Shown here: positions 1 to 9,600 of the stretch, piece by piece | How positions within the stretch are numbered: position 1 is the first letter of the stretch | How the letters are laid out: each line of letters opens with the position of its first letter | NCBI RefSeq assembly: GCF_900112315.1 | Contig: NZ_FOLL01000016.1 | Coordinates: 62,001-126,000, forward strand | DNA from: Parapedobacter composti | Lineage (GTDB): Bacteria; Bacteroidota; Bacteroidia; Sphingobacteriales; Sphingobacteriaceae | Direction: 5' to 3' | Length of the DNA stretch: 64,000 nt | Made by a program: the position numbers and the translations under genes | The notes under the pieces: model-generated | Database searches by the model: none | The model's input: the letters and a program-made list of their open reading frames with translations, nothing else | Told to the model about the DNA's origin: nothing

Positions 1-1
1 G

Positions 2-919
2 CTGCCGGCGGGATATGGCGACGGGGTGATTAATACGGCGGCTTATTCTTGGCAATGGATGGCCGCTACTTACCGTATGGCGGAGCGTTATTATACGCGT
101 AACGGCTTGCCCATTGACGAAGACTTGACGTTCAACATGAATACCATGCATGAACTTACCCGGACACCGGGAGTGCTTGACCCTGAATATAAAGCAATGA
201 ACGGTATTATGCAACCAGGGGCAGAGACCATCAACTTATACTTGAACCGCGAACCACGGTTCTACGCCAACTTGGGAATCACTGGGGGGTATTGGAGAGC
301 TCATACCGTGAGGATTAACACGATGATGTATGCTGGTGCCGACGGCGGATACAATTCTTCCACGCATGCCACAGACTTCCTGTCTACCGGTATAGGCATA
401 CAGAAACTTGTACACCCCGAGTCTCAATCCAACGCTTGGCAACGGGTGATACGGTTTCCATACCCCTTGATGCGCATGGCTGATCTTTATTTGATGAAGG
501 CCGAAGCGCTTAATGAGTACAATGCCGCGCCGACACAGGAAGTATATAACGCGGTTAATTTGGTGCGTGAGCGGGCAGGCATACCGAATGTAGAAGTGGT
601 TTGGTCAGATCCGAGTTTGGCACGGACCGTCAATAAACACCTAACCAAAGAAGGTATGCGTGATATCATTCTTGACGAACGTGCTGTTGAGTTTGCCTTT
701 GAAGGCCAACATTTCTGGGATATGTGGAGGCATAAACGGGCTGTTGCTGAGTTTTCATCTCCGGTTTGGGGATGGACGCATACCGGCACCACGGGTGAGA
801 CGTTTTTTGTGTTGGAAGTGAAGCAAGCGAGGCGTTTTACGATAACCGATTACCTGTGGCCCATTGATTTGAATGAACTGAATACTAACGGAAACCTGAT
901 ACAAAACCCAGGATGGTAA
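2..919 (+). CDS. RagB/SusD family outer-membrane nutrient-binding lipoprotein, C-terminal part
   Basis: The gene is cut by the window start: the frame is open to base 2, so the GTG at 26 is internal. About 305 C-terminal residues are visible. SusD proteins are surface lipoproteins that bind glycans or peptides and cap a SusC TonB-dependent channel in the outer membrane. Seen here: the SusD C-terminal motifs, an arginine-methionine-alanine-aspartate-leucine-tyrosine helix around 470-500 followed by a lysine-alanine-glutamate-alanine stretch (TPR-like helices), then ILDERAVEFAFEGQHFWDMW, and the usual ending in which a proline-isoleucine pair precedes a final NPGW. The SusC partner would lie just upstream, outside the window. 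Two surface lipoproteins follow in the same direction with gaps of 22 and 25 bases, so this is one PUL transcript. The glycan target cannot be told from the sequence. Confidence 0.93.
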   Translation: MPAGYGDGVINTAAYSWQWMAATYRMAERYYTRNGLPIDEDLTFNMNTMHELTRTPGVLDPEYKAMNGIMQPGAETINLYLNREPRFYANLGITGGYWRAHTVRINTMMYAGADGGYNSSTHATDFLSTGIGIQKLVHPESQSNAWQRVIRFPYPLMRMADLYLMKAEALNEYNAAPTQEVYNAVNLVRERAGIPNVEVVWSDPSLARTVNKHLTKEGMRDIILDERAVEFAFEGQHFWDMWRHKRAVAEFSSPVWGWTHTGTTGETFFVLEVKQARRFTITDYLWPIDLNELNTNGNLIQNPGW

Positions 920-941
920 TCCCACAATTAATAGGAAAGTT

Positions 942-2216
942 ATGAACATAAGGAAATATATTGCAATGGGAGCGGCTTTGCTGCTTATCGTTGGAGCCTG
1001 CAAGGAGGAAAACCGATACGCAAGCCATGTGTCCGATGGGGTTGCTCCAGGCAAGATTACCATAGTAGACCATAAGCCATTATACGGGGGCGCACGGTTT
1101 TTTTATGATTTGCCGGCAGATGAAGATTTGCTTCAGGTAGAGGCTGTCTATACCGCCAAAAATGGGAAGTCCTATACCTTTTCGGCCTCCTATTTTGTTG
1201 ACTCGTTGGATGTGTACGGATTCGGAAGTACTGATCCGCATGAAGTTAAATTGTATGCGGTAGATCGTTCTGGAAATCGATCCGAGGCGGTTACCGTGTC
1301 AGTAACACCCTTGGAACCTGCCTTCAGCCGAGTTGCTTCGTCTATAGAGGTGAAGCCTGGATTCAGTTCATTCTTCCTGGATTGGATCAATGAATTGCAG
1401 CAAAACGTGAATGTGTATGTCGACTATAGTTTTACACTCAATGGGCAACACCGGGAGTTGACGACTGTGTTTTCGTCCAACTTGGCTGAAGACCGAAGGT
1501 TTATCAATGATCTCTTCCTTTCACCTCAGGATGAAGTACGTATACGCGTACGGGTAGAGGATAGATTTGGTAACATTACCGAACCTATAGATATGGGCGC
1601 GATTACCTTGTATGAAGATATCGAAATTCCGAAGGGCAACTGGACATTGCCCAATGCCAATGACAGTATAGGGGGGGTGCCCATGTGTTTCGGGGACGGC
1701 TTGGAGGGGCGGTCCGCAAAGGTAATCGACGGAATCATCGACCGCGGGGACAACCTTAACTTCATGCATACCCATAGCCGCGGCCGTACCGGGCGGACAG
1801 CCGACGGCAATATGCCATGGAATTTTATCATTGACTTGGGCGATTATTATGAACTGAGCCGTATCGTTACGGTGCAACGGCATTCGGGGGGCTTAGCCAA
1901 TATCAATCGGGGGCAATATTATCAGTCGGAAAACGTGGGGATGTATAATATGTATGTATGGGATGACGATACAGATCAATGGGTATTTATCTCACAACAT
2001 AAAATACCGGTGCCCGTAGGGCTCAGTGAGTTGGAATTTGTACAGGCTGGCGAAGCTGGAGACGAGGCTTACATGTATCCCAACGACCCGCAGTATACTA
2101 AGCCCACACGTTGGTTCAGGTATGAGGCAATTAAAAGTTTCAACGGAAATTATACACTCGAAGACGCGAACTGTCTCTCAGAAATTACCTTATTTGGTCG
2201 TAAAGCCAACCGATAG
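942..2216 (+). CDS. DUF4959/DUF5126/DUF5000-type surface lipoprotein
   Basis: A 424-residue lipoprotein: hydrophobic signal peptide with lipobox ending at Cys20 (IVGAC), so probably an outer-membrane or surface lipoprotein. Order by my reading: an N-terminal fibronectin-like DUF4959 domain (about 35-130), a second beta-sandwich (DUF5126, about 130-235) and a C-terminal discoidin/F5-8C-like DUF5000 domain (about 245-420) rich in Trp, Asp and Gly with the WFRYEAIKSFNG stretch. Proteins of this make-up accompany SusC/SusD pairs and are thought to bind glycans. It sits 22 bp after the SusD gene and 25 bp before another lipoprotein, so it belongs to the same PUL operon. Family names come from recognition by eye; a carbohydrate-binding role is inferred. 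Confidence 0.82.
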   Translation: MNIRKYIAMGAALLLIVGACKEENRYASHVSDGVAPGKITIVDHKPLYGGARFFYDLPADEDLLQVEAVYTAKNGKSYTFSASYFVDSLDVYGFGSTDPHEVKLYAVDRSGNRSEAVTVSVTPLEPAFSRVASSIEVKPGFSSFFLDWINELQQNVNVYVDYSFTLNGQHRELTTVFSSNLAEDRRFINDLFLSPQDEVRIRVRVEDRFGNITEPIDMGAITLYEDIEIPKGNWTLPNANDSIGGVPMCFGDGLEGRSAKVIDGIIDRGDNLNFMHTHSRGRTGRTADGNMPWNFIIDLGDYYELSRIVTVQRHSGGLANINRGQYYQSENVGMYNMYVWDDDTDQWVFISQHKIPVPVGLSELEFVQAGEAGDEAYMYPNDPQYTKPTRWFRYEAIKSFNGNYTLEDANCLSEITLFGRKANR

Positions 2217-2241
2217 TTTGTTTCGATAAAAAACAGCAGAC

Positions 2242-3900
2242 ATGTTAAACAGAATATTATTTTTCCTTATGCTGGCAGCCTCATTATTGGGCGCTTGTGA
2301 CGGCATGTACGATAGCTTGGAAAATTATTCAGGTGAAATCGTCTACCCCGCTAAATATGACACGATTGTGGGGCATATCGGCTATGAACGGGTCGAGATT
2401 GATTTAATGAAGGCGGGCCGTATTCCGAGTCGCCAAATCAATTTGGGAAAGGCAAGAAAAACGGTAATTGAATATGATGGAGAAGTAGTTGTTATCGACT
2501 CGTTGGTGTCTTGGGTCAACATCACAGCGCTTACCCAGCCCAAGTTGTATCGTTTCCGGATTTATACCATAGACGAATTCGAGAATAAGTCGGTGCCCCA
2601 AGAGATCGCGCTTATTCCTTATACGTCAGTTGACGTGGGGGGATTGGCCATCAATGCTCCCCGAGTGCTGGCTTCGCAGAATGCGGCTGTGGTCGATTGG
2701 CCCAACGGGCTTTCGTCCGTATTGCTTGATTATAAAAGTCTGTCGTTCAAGTACACCGATAAAGACGGGGTGGAGCAGGGCGGCGATCGAAAGCAAGATT
2801 CGCGCTTCTTTATTGGCAATTTGCAACCAGGGGAAACCACTACGGTGGAAATAACCTATAATGTCGTACCCAAGGTAAATAATGTACCCATTCTTGACAC
2901 CATTCCATTGGTCAAAGAACTGGTTATTAATATGCCTACGGGAAGTACACCTTTTGCACCTTCCGAACGTACTATTTTGGAAACTAATGGGGTTAGTCAG
3001 TTTACGGCCGACGGCGTTTCGCCGTTTACGAAACTGGTATATCCGGTCCATGCGAACTCGTTGCAAGACATTTTCTATTTTCCGAATCTAAGGGAAATTG
3101 ATCTTACCGGTGGCGATATATTCCAGATGACAACGCTGAGGTATGACCGCAACGGCGTGCAGACCACTGTGGGCGGCGGTACGCTCGTTCCCTTTGCACG
3201 GAAGGTATCAGATATACCCTCGGCTAATGTGCAGCCACTCAAAGATCTGCTGGAGGCCGGTATCCTTGAAAAGGTTCGTTATATACCGAATTCAATGGGG
3301 CTGGACGCCCTGTTGGCGCCGTATGTAGAAAGCGGCGTAGTCGAACTGGTGAGCTCGCCGGAAGAGGCGATTATTCCGATGAAGTTCTTTGTGGATGGTA
3401 GGGTACAGGCTCAGGCTTGGTGGATGGATATTACCAATCCTGCAACGGACGCACCGGCAGGTACGGATTTGCAAAACGTGTTTAAGACGACATTGCGGGA
3501 CCGAAGTGCTTCATTTGTTTTCGCGCTGCCACGCGAATATCAGTTTAACGTACGAGAATACAAGTATTTGAAATTTAAAGTGTATGCGCCTGCTAAAAGC
3601 TCCTTTCAAGGGGTTTATGCGCCTTATCAGCGGCTCTGGCCCCGCTTCATGAACTACATGTGGGCATTCCCCCAGCACAGTGATTTCGGGCAGGAATACT
3701 GGGCGCCTGACGCAAATAATTTCAGAATTGCTGATTCGGATCTGCAAAAATGGGTTGACGTGACTGTAGACTTGTCAAACGCGTTGAACCGGCATAACCG
3801 GGTCATCGTAATAAACGTGGGCGGCGAGCCTTCGCTTACGTTCGCCCCTGCTGTTGATATTACCTATTATTTTGCTAACTTTAGGTTCACTAAAGAATAA
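2242..3900 (+). CDS. DUF4998 domain surface lipoprotein
   Basis: A 552-residue lipoprotein with signal peptide and lipobox at LLGAC (Cys19). The N-terminal ~200 residues follow the DUF4998 pattern (a glycine-glutamate-isoleucine-valine-tyrosine-proline-alanine-lysine-tyrosine start, then repeated fibronectin-like strands ending in a YRFRIYTIDEFENKS-type segment). The C-terminal half (about 380-552) looks like a jelly-roll carbohydrate-binding module with a YYFANFRFTKE ending. It is the last gene of the PUL operon: the stop is followed at once by a bidirectional terminator hairpin. Presumably an auxiliary surface glycan-binding protein for the SusC/D pair; ligand unknown. Confidence 0.8.
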   Translation: MLNRILFFLMLAASLLGACDGMYDSLENYSGEIVYPAKYDTIVGHIGYERVEIDLMKAGRIPSRQINLGKARKTVIEYDGEVVVIDSLVSWVNITALTQPKLYRFRIYTIDEFENKSVPQEIALIPYTSVDVGGLAINAPRVLASQNAAVVDWPNGLSSVLLDYKSLSFKYTDKDGVEQGGDRKQDSRFFIGNLQPGETTTVEITYNVVPKVNNVPILDTIPLVKELVINMPTGSTPFAPSERTILETNGVSQFTADGVSPFTKLVYPVHANSLQDIFYFPNLREIDLTGGDIFQMTTLRYDRNGVQTTVGGGTLVPFARKVSDIPSANVQPLKDLLEAGILEKVRYIPNSMGLDALLAPYVESGVVELVSSPEEAIIPMKFFVDGRVQAQAWWMDITNPATDAPAGTDLQNVFKTTLRDRSASFVFALPREYQFNVREYKYLKFKVYAPAKSSFQGVYAPYQRLWPRFMNYMWAFPQHSDFGQEYWAPDANNFRIADSDLQKWVDVTVDLSNALNRHNRVIVINVGGEPSLTFAPAVDITYYFANFRFTKE

Positions 3901-3919
3901 TAAGCTGAACAGATCTTTT

Positions 3920-3960
3920 CAAATCAGCCGTTCCCGTTAAATCGAGGAATGGCTGATTTG
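3920..3960. terminator. Bidirectional terminator between PUL operon and ROK gene
   Basis: A 15-bp stem (3920-3934 with 3946-3960, one G-T pair) with an 11-base loop lies between convergent genes. A T-rich tract precedes it on one side and TTTG follows on the other, so it can end transcription from both directions. Confidence 0.75.
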
Positions 3961-3964
3961 TTTA

Positions 3965-5218
3965 TCAGCGCTCCGCCTCGATGCTTGAAAGGAGCATATC
4001 AAAATACTTTTCGAATGCTATATGTGCAATCCCTTTAGCCCCTGCATCGGCGCCTAATCTGGAAAGCTCCACACGGGCGATATCCCGTAAAGGAGTCATG
4101 CAATAGGTATTGATGGCCTGCTGGATAGGTATGGTGATGTATTGGTTGGCTTCGGCGATTTTCCCTCCCAAAATAATCAGTTCGGGGTTGAACAGCTGGA
4201 TAAGCGTGGCAATACCTTTGCCCAGTCTCTCGCCGATCGAGGCAAGTATGCTGATCGCATATTGGTCGCCTTTGTTCGCGGCATTAATAACAATCTGAGG
4301 CGCGATATTCTCAATCTCTTGTTCCGGCAGCGTGTTCAGCAGGGAATCTTGTCCGGATAAAATCCCTTCCCTTGCCATGTTAGCCAGGGCGACTCCGGAA
4401 GCAACGGTTTCCAGACAGCCCTTTTTTCCGCAATAACAAAGGATACCGTCTTCCACGAAGGGCATGTGCCCCATTTCGCCCGAAAAACCAGCTGCGCCGT
4501 TTCTTACGCGGCCATCCATAATAATCCCCAAGCCGATACCCCAGTCCATTAGGATGACCAGCACGTCCTTTCGGCCCTGTGCTAAGCCAAACTTAAGTTC
4601 GGCCATCGCCGCGCTTTTAACATCGTTGACGATGAAAGCAGGTTTGCCCAATTGGTTGGAGATGTACTCCCGGAGCGGCAATTGCTTTTCGTCCGACATA
4701 TAGGTGTGGTTTCGACCGTCTTTATAACTGATAAGGCCAGGCATACTGATGCCGATAGCGAGAATTGCTTTTTCCGGAACGTCCGAATCGTCCATGAATT
4801 CGGTTAATAGTCGCACTAGCTGAATGGCCGACGACCAGTCCTGCGTCAGGGTAAAGGGGATTGAAACTGACCGAAGAAATGTGTTGGTGTTGTCAACAAG
4901 CGTCATCTTCACCCTGAATAGCTCCACTTCTGCACACAGGATATAAAACGTGTTAGGTTTTATTTTGTTCAAAACCGGCTTTCTTCCGCCGATGGAGTTT
5001 CCTTTCTCATTCTGTTCAATGATGCCCACTTGGGCCAGCGAACTGATAAGTTCCAACGTTTTGGGAGCACTTATCCTTAAATGCTTGCATATCGCCGCGT
5101 TAGTCATTCCATTGCCGGCAATCAAGGCCTTAACCAATTTCAATTTAAATCCATGGTTCTTCTTCTCGATTTTCGACTTGTTTTCCAAGTGACTATTACT
5201 TAAAAACAATGGGGACAT
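3965..5218 (-). CDS. ROK family transcriptional regulator (NagC/XylR type)
   Basis: 417 residues. An N-terminal winged helix-turn-helix (about 20-85, with the GMTNAAICKHLRIS recognition region) is followed by a ROK sugar-kinase fold. The ROK zinc motif CYCGKKGCLE is intact, as is the preceding GEMGH motif that supplies the His ligand; the nucleotide-binding DWGIGLGI loop is present. Such proteins repress sugar-use genes and are released by a phosphorylated or free sugar. The gene is divergent from the Gfo/DUF1080 operon (169 bp between starts), which is its likeliest target together with the PUL on the other side. A -7 box on the minus strand (5239-5246) gives a short leader. Confidence 0.92.
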   Translation of the reverse strand: MSPLFLSNSHLENKSKIEKKNHGFKLKLVKALIAGNGMTNAAICKHLRISAPKTLELISSLAQVGIIEQNEKGNSIGGRKPVLNKIKPNTFYILCAEVELFRVKMTLVDNTNTFLRSVSIPFTLTQDWSSAIQLVRLLTEFMDDSDVPEKAILAIGISMPGLISYKDGRNHTYMSDEKQLPLREYISNQLGKPAFIVNDVKSAAMAELKFGLAQGRKDVLVILMDWGIGLGIIMDGRVRNGAAGFSGEMGHMPFVEDGILCYCGKKGCLETVASGVALANMAREGILSGQDSLLNTLPEQEIENIAPQIVINAANKGDQYAISILASIGERLGKGIATLIQLFNPELIILGGKIAEANQYITIPIQQAINTYCMTPLRDIARVELSRLGADAGAKGIAHIAFEKYFDMLLSSIEAER

Positions 5219-5238
5219 AGTGATATATAATTAGCCTT

Positions 5239-5246
5239 CAAAAGTA
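5239..5246 (-). promoter_or_regulatory. -7 box (TACTTTTG) for the ROK gene
   Basis: Read on the minus strand, TACTTTTG fits the Bacteroidota TAnnTTTG -7 consensus 20 bases before the ATG at 5218. No clear TTG lies at the usual distance, so the call rests on the -7 box alone. Confidence 0.45.
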
Positions 5247-5350
5247 AGTTTATTATTTTATTACAGGGTATAGTTTTGTTACATATTTGCAAAAAGAATT
5301 AATCTTTTGAAAAAAAATAAGAAAAGTTTTACGTTATTCGGATGAAATAA

Positions 5351-5358
5351 TAAATTTG
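5351..5358 (+). promoter_or_regulatory. -7 box (TAAATTTG) for the Gfo/DUF1080 operon
   Basis: TAAATTTG matches TAnnTTTG 29 bases before the chosen ATG (5388). The upstream region to 5218 is A+T rich and holds a second match, TAGTTTTG at 5271-5278, so two starts are possible. It lies in the shared region with the divergent ROK gene, where an operator would be expected. Confidence 0.45.
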
Positions 5359-5387
5359 TGACCAGACCGATTTGGAAATCAATAACC

Positions 5388-6659
5388 ATGAAGAAAGAAA
5401 ACTCATCCCGTCGGGAATTTATCAAAAAATCATTGATTGGGGCGGCGGCATTCAGCATCGTTCCGCGTTTCGTATTAGGCGGCCCGGGATACTTGGCGCC
5501 GAGCGATCACCTTACCAAGGGTGTCATCGGTGTCGGGGCTATGGGCCGCGGACACTTTGGCTATGCAGGCACTAAAACTGTAGCCATCTGTGACGTAGAT
5601 ACTCGTCACCTTAAACTGGCTATGCAGCGGTTGAGTGATCCCGGCGTGAAACAGTTTGCGGATTTCCGGGAACTGATCCAGTTACCGGAGGTGGATATCG
5701 TTCATATTGCTACACCTCCGCACTGGCATGGTATCATGGCAGCCGAAGCTGCCCGCATGGGAAAGGATATTTGGTGTGAAAAACCCATGACAAGGACCAT
5801 CGGTGAAGGGAAACGGGTCGTGGAAGCCGTTAGACAGCATGGAAATATCTTCCGGCTGAATACGTGGTTCCGCTTCGATGCGAACTTTTACGGGATGAAT
5901 GTGCCAGTGAAAAAGATAAAAAAGTTGGTTGATTCCGGTATGCTGGGATGGCCGTTGAAAGTCACCATCAGTAAACATACGGGATTTGACTGGAAGTTTT
6001 ATTGGGTGGGGCGTGAAAACCTGCCGGTGGAACAGGTGCCTAAAGAGCTGGATTATGAAATGTGGCTTGGGCCAGCCCCGTTTAAACCTTACAGCACTCA
6101 TCGCGTACATACGACATTCCGCGGGTATTGGGATTACGATGGCGGCGGGTTAGGCGATATGGGCCAGCATTATATTGATCCGGTTCAGTATTTTTTGAAC
6201 AAGGACAATGAAAGTCCCGTTTCTGTAGAGGTCGATGCGCCGCAGCAGCACAGTGACGCAGTCGGAACATGGCGCCGAGTTACCTATACTTATGCCGACG
6301 GTTGCCAGATTATCCTCGATGGGGAGGGTAAGGACGTAGGAAGGCCGTATATTGAAGGACCCAACGGCAATCTGTACCGCGGGTTTAAATCTGACATACC
6401 GGATATGGAACGGAAGCTAGCCGCTTTCCCTGATCCGGAACCGCAGATGACGGATTTCGTCGAAGCAGTTAAGAACCGTCGAAAGTTTGCGCTTAACGAG
6501 GAAAACGGGCACCGCTCATGTACCATTGTAAATATGGGATTGATAGCCTTGCGCCTGGGGCGGTCGCTTAAATTTGATCCCGAGCGCCAGGTTTTCATCG
6601 ATGATGAAGCAGCAAACCGGTTAATCGATCAGCCCATGCGTGGCCCTTGGTCCATATAA
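5388..6659 (+). CDS. Gfo/Idh/MocA family oxidoreductase, Tat-exported
   Basis: 423 residues from the ATG at 5388, preferred over the GTG at 5358 because it puts a twin-arginine signal (SRREFIKKSLIG) near the N-terminus. After the signal comes a Rossmann fold with GVIGVGAMGRGHFG, the family's EKPMTRT motif about 130 residues in, and a C-terminal alpha/beta substrate domain. Family members are NAD(P)-dependent sugar dehydrogenases; exported ones with a Tat signal carry their cofactor folded in. The next gene carries DUF1080 domains, and that pairing is known from bacterial pathways in which a glycoside is oxidised at C3 and the 3-keto sugar is then cleaved. So a periplasmic 3-dehydrogenase of a glycoside is the likely role; the substrate is not known. 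Confidence 0.88.
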   Translation: MKKENSSRREFIKKSLIGAAAFSIVPRFVLGGPGYLAPSDHLTKGVIGVGAMGRGHFGYAGTKTVAICDVDTRHLKLAMQRLSDPGVKQFADFRELIQLPEVDIVHIATPPHWHGIMAAEAARMGKDIWCEKPMTRTIGEGKRVVEAVRQHGNIFRLNTWFRFDANFYGMNVPVKKIKKLVDSGMLGWPLKVTISKHTGFDWKFYWVGRENLPVEQVPKELDYEMWLGPAPFKPYSTHRVHTTFRGYWDYDGGGLGDMGQHYIDPVQYFLNKDNESPVSVEVDAPQQHSDAVGTWRRVTYTYADGCQIILDGEGKDVGRPYIEGPNGNLYRGFKSDIPDMERKLAAFPDPEPQMTDFVEAVKNRRKFALNEENGHRSCTIVNMGLIALRLGRSLKFDPERQVFIDDEAANRLIDQPMRGPWSI

Positions 6660-6687
6660 ATTTGATAACATAAGTTCAAAAGAATCC

Positions 6688-9600
6688 ATGAAGAGATCCA
6701 TCATATATGCGCTTACAGCGTTTTTAATAGTGCCGGTGACGGTGTATGCCCAGCAAGGCGATAACCGTACCACAACGACCAAGATAGCCGATTTGCTTGC
6801 TCTACAGCCCGCGGAAACCACAGAACGTTTCCATGACGCCATGCAACAGCTCGAACGGTTTTCTGCCGCTGAAATCTCCGCATTACTTCAGCAGTTAACC
6901 CCTCCGGGTACCGATGGCAACACGGGGGCGGTTTATGCGGCGAATAGTTATAGTTATCATGTGCTGAGCCCGGGTAAGACGCTTCAACGGGCAGCATTCA
7001 TCGAGGGTGCGTTGGACGCGCTGGAAGTGGTAACAGACAAGGATGTAAAGGGGTTTATCATTCAGTTGCTTCAGAATGCAGGCGACAATTCAGCGATTAA
7101 TACGTTAAGCGCGTATCTCTATGATACCTATTTAAGCGAAAAAGCTGCACGTGCCCTTGCACGTATTGGTTCCGATGAGGCCGGATCTGCGTTATTGAAG
7201 GCATTGCCAGAGGCAACAGGAATTGCCGAAATCAATATCATCAATGCACTTGGTTTCATCGGTTACCAACCAGCAGAGGCCGCTATATTACAAAAGGCGA
7301 ACACAACGGATCAGAACCTGCGCCGGGTTGTTATATACGCTCTTTCGGAAATTGGGGGAACGGCTTCCGCGGCGGTATTGGAACAAGCGGCGAGTGCCTC
7401 GGGTTATGCGTATGACCCGACAGGCGCCACAGGGGCGTATGTTCATTATATCGGCAGGCTGGCGGAAAACGGCCATGTTGCTGCGGCTCGTAAAGGTGCC
7501 GCAAGGCTTTTCAATGCTGCCAGCACCGCCAATCAGACACAGACACGAATTGCAGCGCTGGATGCCCTTACCGCGATTAACGAAGAACGGCAGGTAAAGG
7601 CACTGGTAAAAGCAGCAAAGGATGGCAATGGCGTATATCGGAATGCCGCACTAATGTTGCTGACACCTTATATCGACGGACGTGTATCCTCGCGTCTGAC
7701 CAGGGGATTGGCTAAGGCCGACAGCAGGGTTCAAGTGGATATCCTGCATTACCTGGGTAGCTGCAACCAGGTTTCCGCGCTTCCTGAGGTTAAGAAGGCA
7801 TTAAATGCAGATGATGCCGCGGTTCGTCTCGCTGCCGTTGAAGCCTATAACAAATTGGCCGGCGATGCAGCCGCCCAAGTGCTGCTCGACCGGCTTGCTG
7901 CAAGTGACGAAGATACGCAGGAGGCTATCAAAACACTGTTGTTGACTTCAGAAAACAAGGAGCTTCCGGTTTTGGTTACTCATACACTGGCTGAGGCTAA
8001 GGATCCAAAGATTCAGGTATTGTTGCTTGACGTGCTTGCACAGCGTGAAGCCGCAGAGAGTATGCCGGTTATCCTAAGCTTGATCCAAGGAAATGCGTCA
8101 GCCGAAACCAAGACGGCCGCTTATCATGCGCTGCCCCGCGTGGCCCGCCCGACAGATCTGGATAAACTGTTGGAACTTTTGCTCTCCGGGGGCAATGAAC
8201 ATAATAAAAAGGTGCAGGAAGCTTTAGTGTCGTCGGTCACTCGGAGTGCCGACAAAGGGGCATATACCCAACGTATCATTGACCGCTTGAATGCCGCGGA
8301 TGGTTCTCAGAAATCCCGTTTCTTCCCTGTGCTATCCGGAATAGGCGGCGACACGGCGCTGGCGGTGGTATCCGGTTTTACCGAACACCGTTCGGATTCA
8401 GCGTTGTATGGTGCTGCGGTTTCTGCTTTGGCGAATTGGACAGACGCTGCGGCGTTGCCCCGGTTAGTTGAGTTAAGTCGGGAAAAAACGCTGGGTGCGA
8501 ATAGGTTAGATCAAGTGATTAAAGGATTAGTGCAGAAAATAGGCATGGCCAACGTGCCGGCTGAACAGAAAGTATTGCACCTTCGTGATGCATTCGAGGT
8601 ATCCAGGACGGTCGACCAAAAAAGAGCGATTTTAAAGGCATTGGAAGCTTACAAAACGTATAATGCATTGATGTTTGCCGGCCGGTTTTTGGACGATGAA
8701 CAACTTAAGTCGACAGCCGCGAACACGGTGATGAATATTGCGCTGGAGGATAAGCGCTTCTACGGAGCAGATGTAACCGCATTGTTGAATAAGGTAATCG
8801 GATTACTGTCGGGAAGTGAAAGCAGTTACCTGCGGGAAGCCATCCAAAAACACCTTAATGAGCTTCCGAAGGGGCAGGGGTATGTTTCCTTGTTCAACGG
8901 GCAGGATCTGGAAGGATGGAAAGGGCTGGTGGCCAATCCCATTAAGCGAGCTGCGATGGATGCGAAAACCCTGGCCGCTGAGCAGAAAAAAGCAGACGAG
9001 GTGATGCGGCAGGGGTGGTATGTGGCGGATGGCGTACTGCATTTCAACGGGAAAGGCGATAATATTGCCACGTTAAAGCAATACGGCGATTTCGAGCTGC
9101 TGGTGGATTGGAAGTTGGCTAAAGAGGGCAAAGACGGCGATGCGGGTATTTACCTGCGGGGTACTCCACAGGTGCAGATATGGGATACTTCGCGCGTCAA
9201 TGTTGGCGCCCAGGTCGGTTCGGGCGGATTATACAATAACAAAAAGCATGAAAGCAAGCCGCTGAAAGTAGCTGACAACCCTTTAGGCGAATGGAATACG
9301 TTTCGGATAATCATGGTGGGCGACAGGGTGACGGTATATCTCAACGGCGAGCTCGTGACAGACAGTGTAGTGCTCGAAAATTATTGGGATAGGAGCCTCC
9401 CGATATTCCCGAAGGAACAGATAGAATTACAGGCCCATGGTACACATGTCTCTTACCGCGATATCTACATTCGGGAACTGCCGCGAAAAGAGGTGTTTAA
9501 ACTGTCCGATAAGGAAAAGGCAGATGGGTTCGAGGTGCTGTTTGATGGAACCGATTTATCGGCATGGACCGGTAATACCACGGCATACCAAATCAGTGAA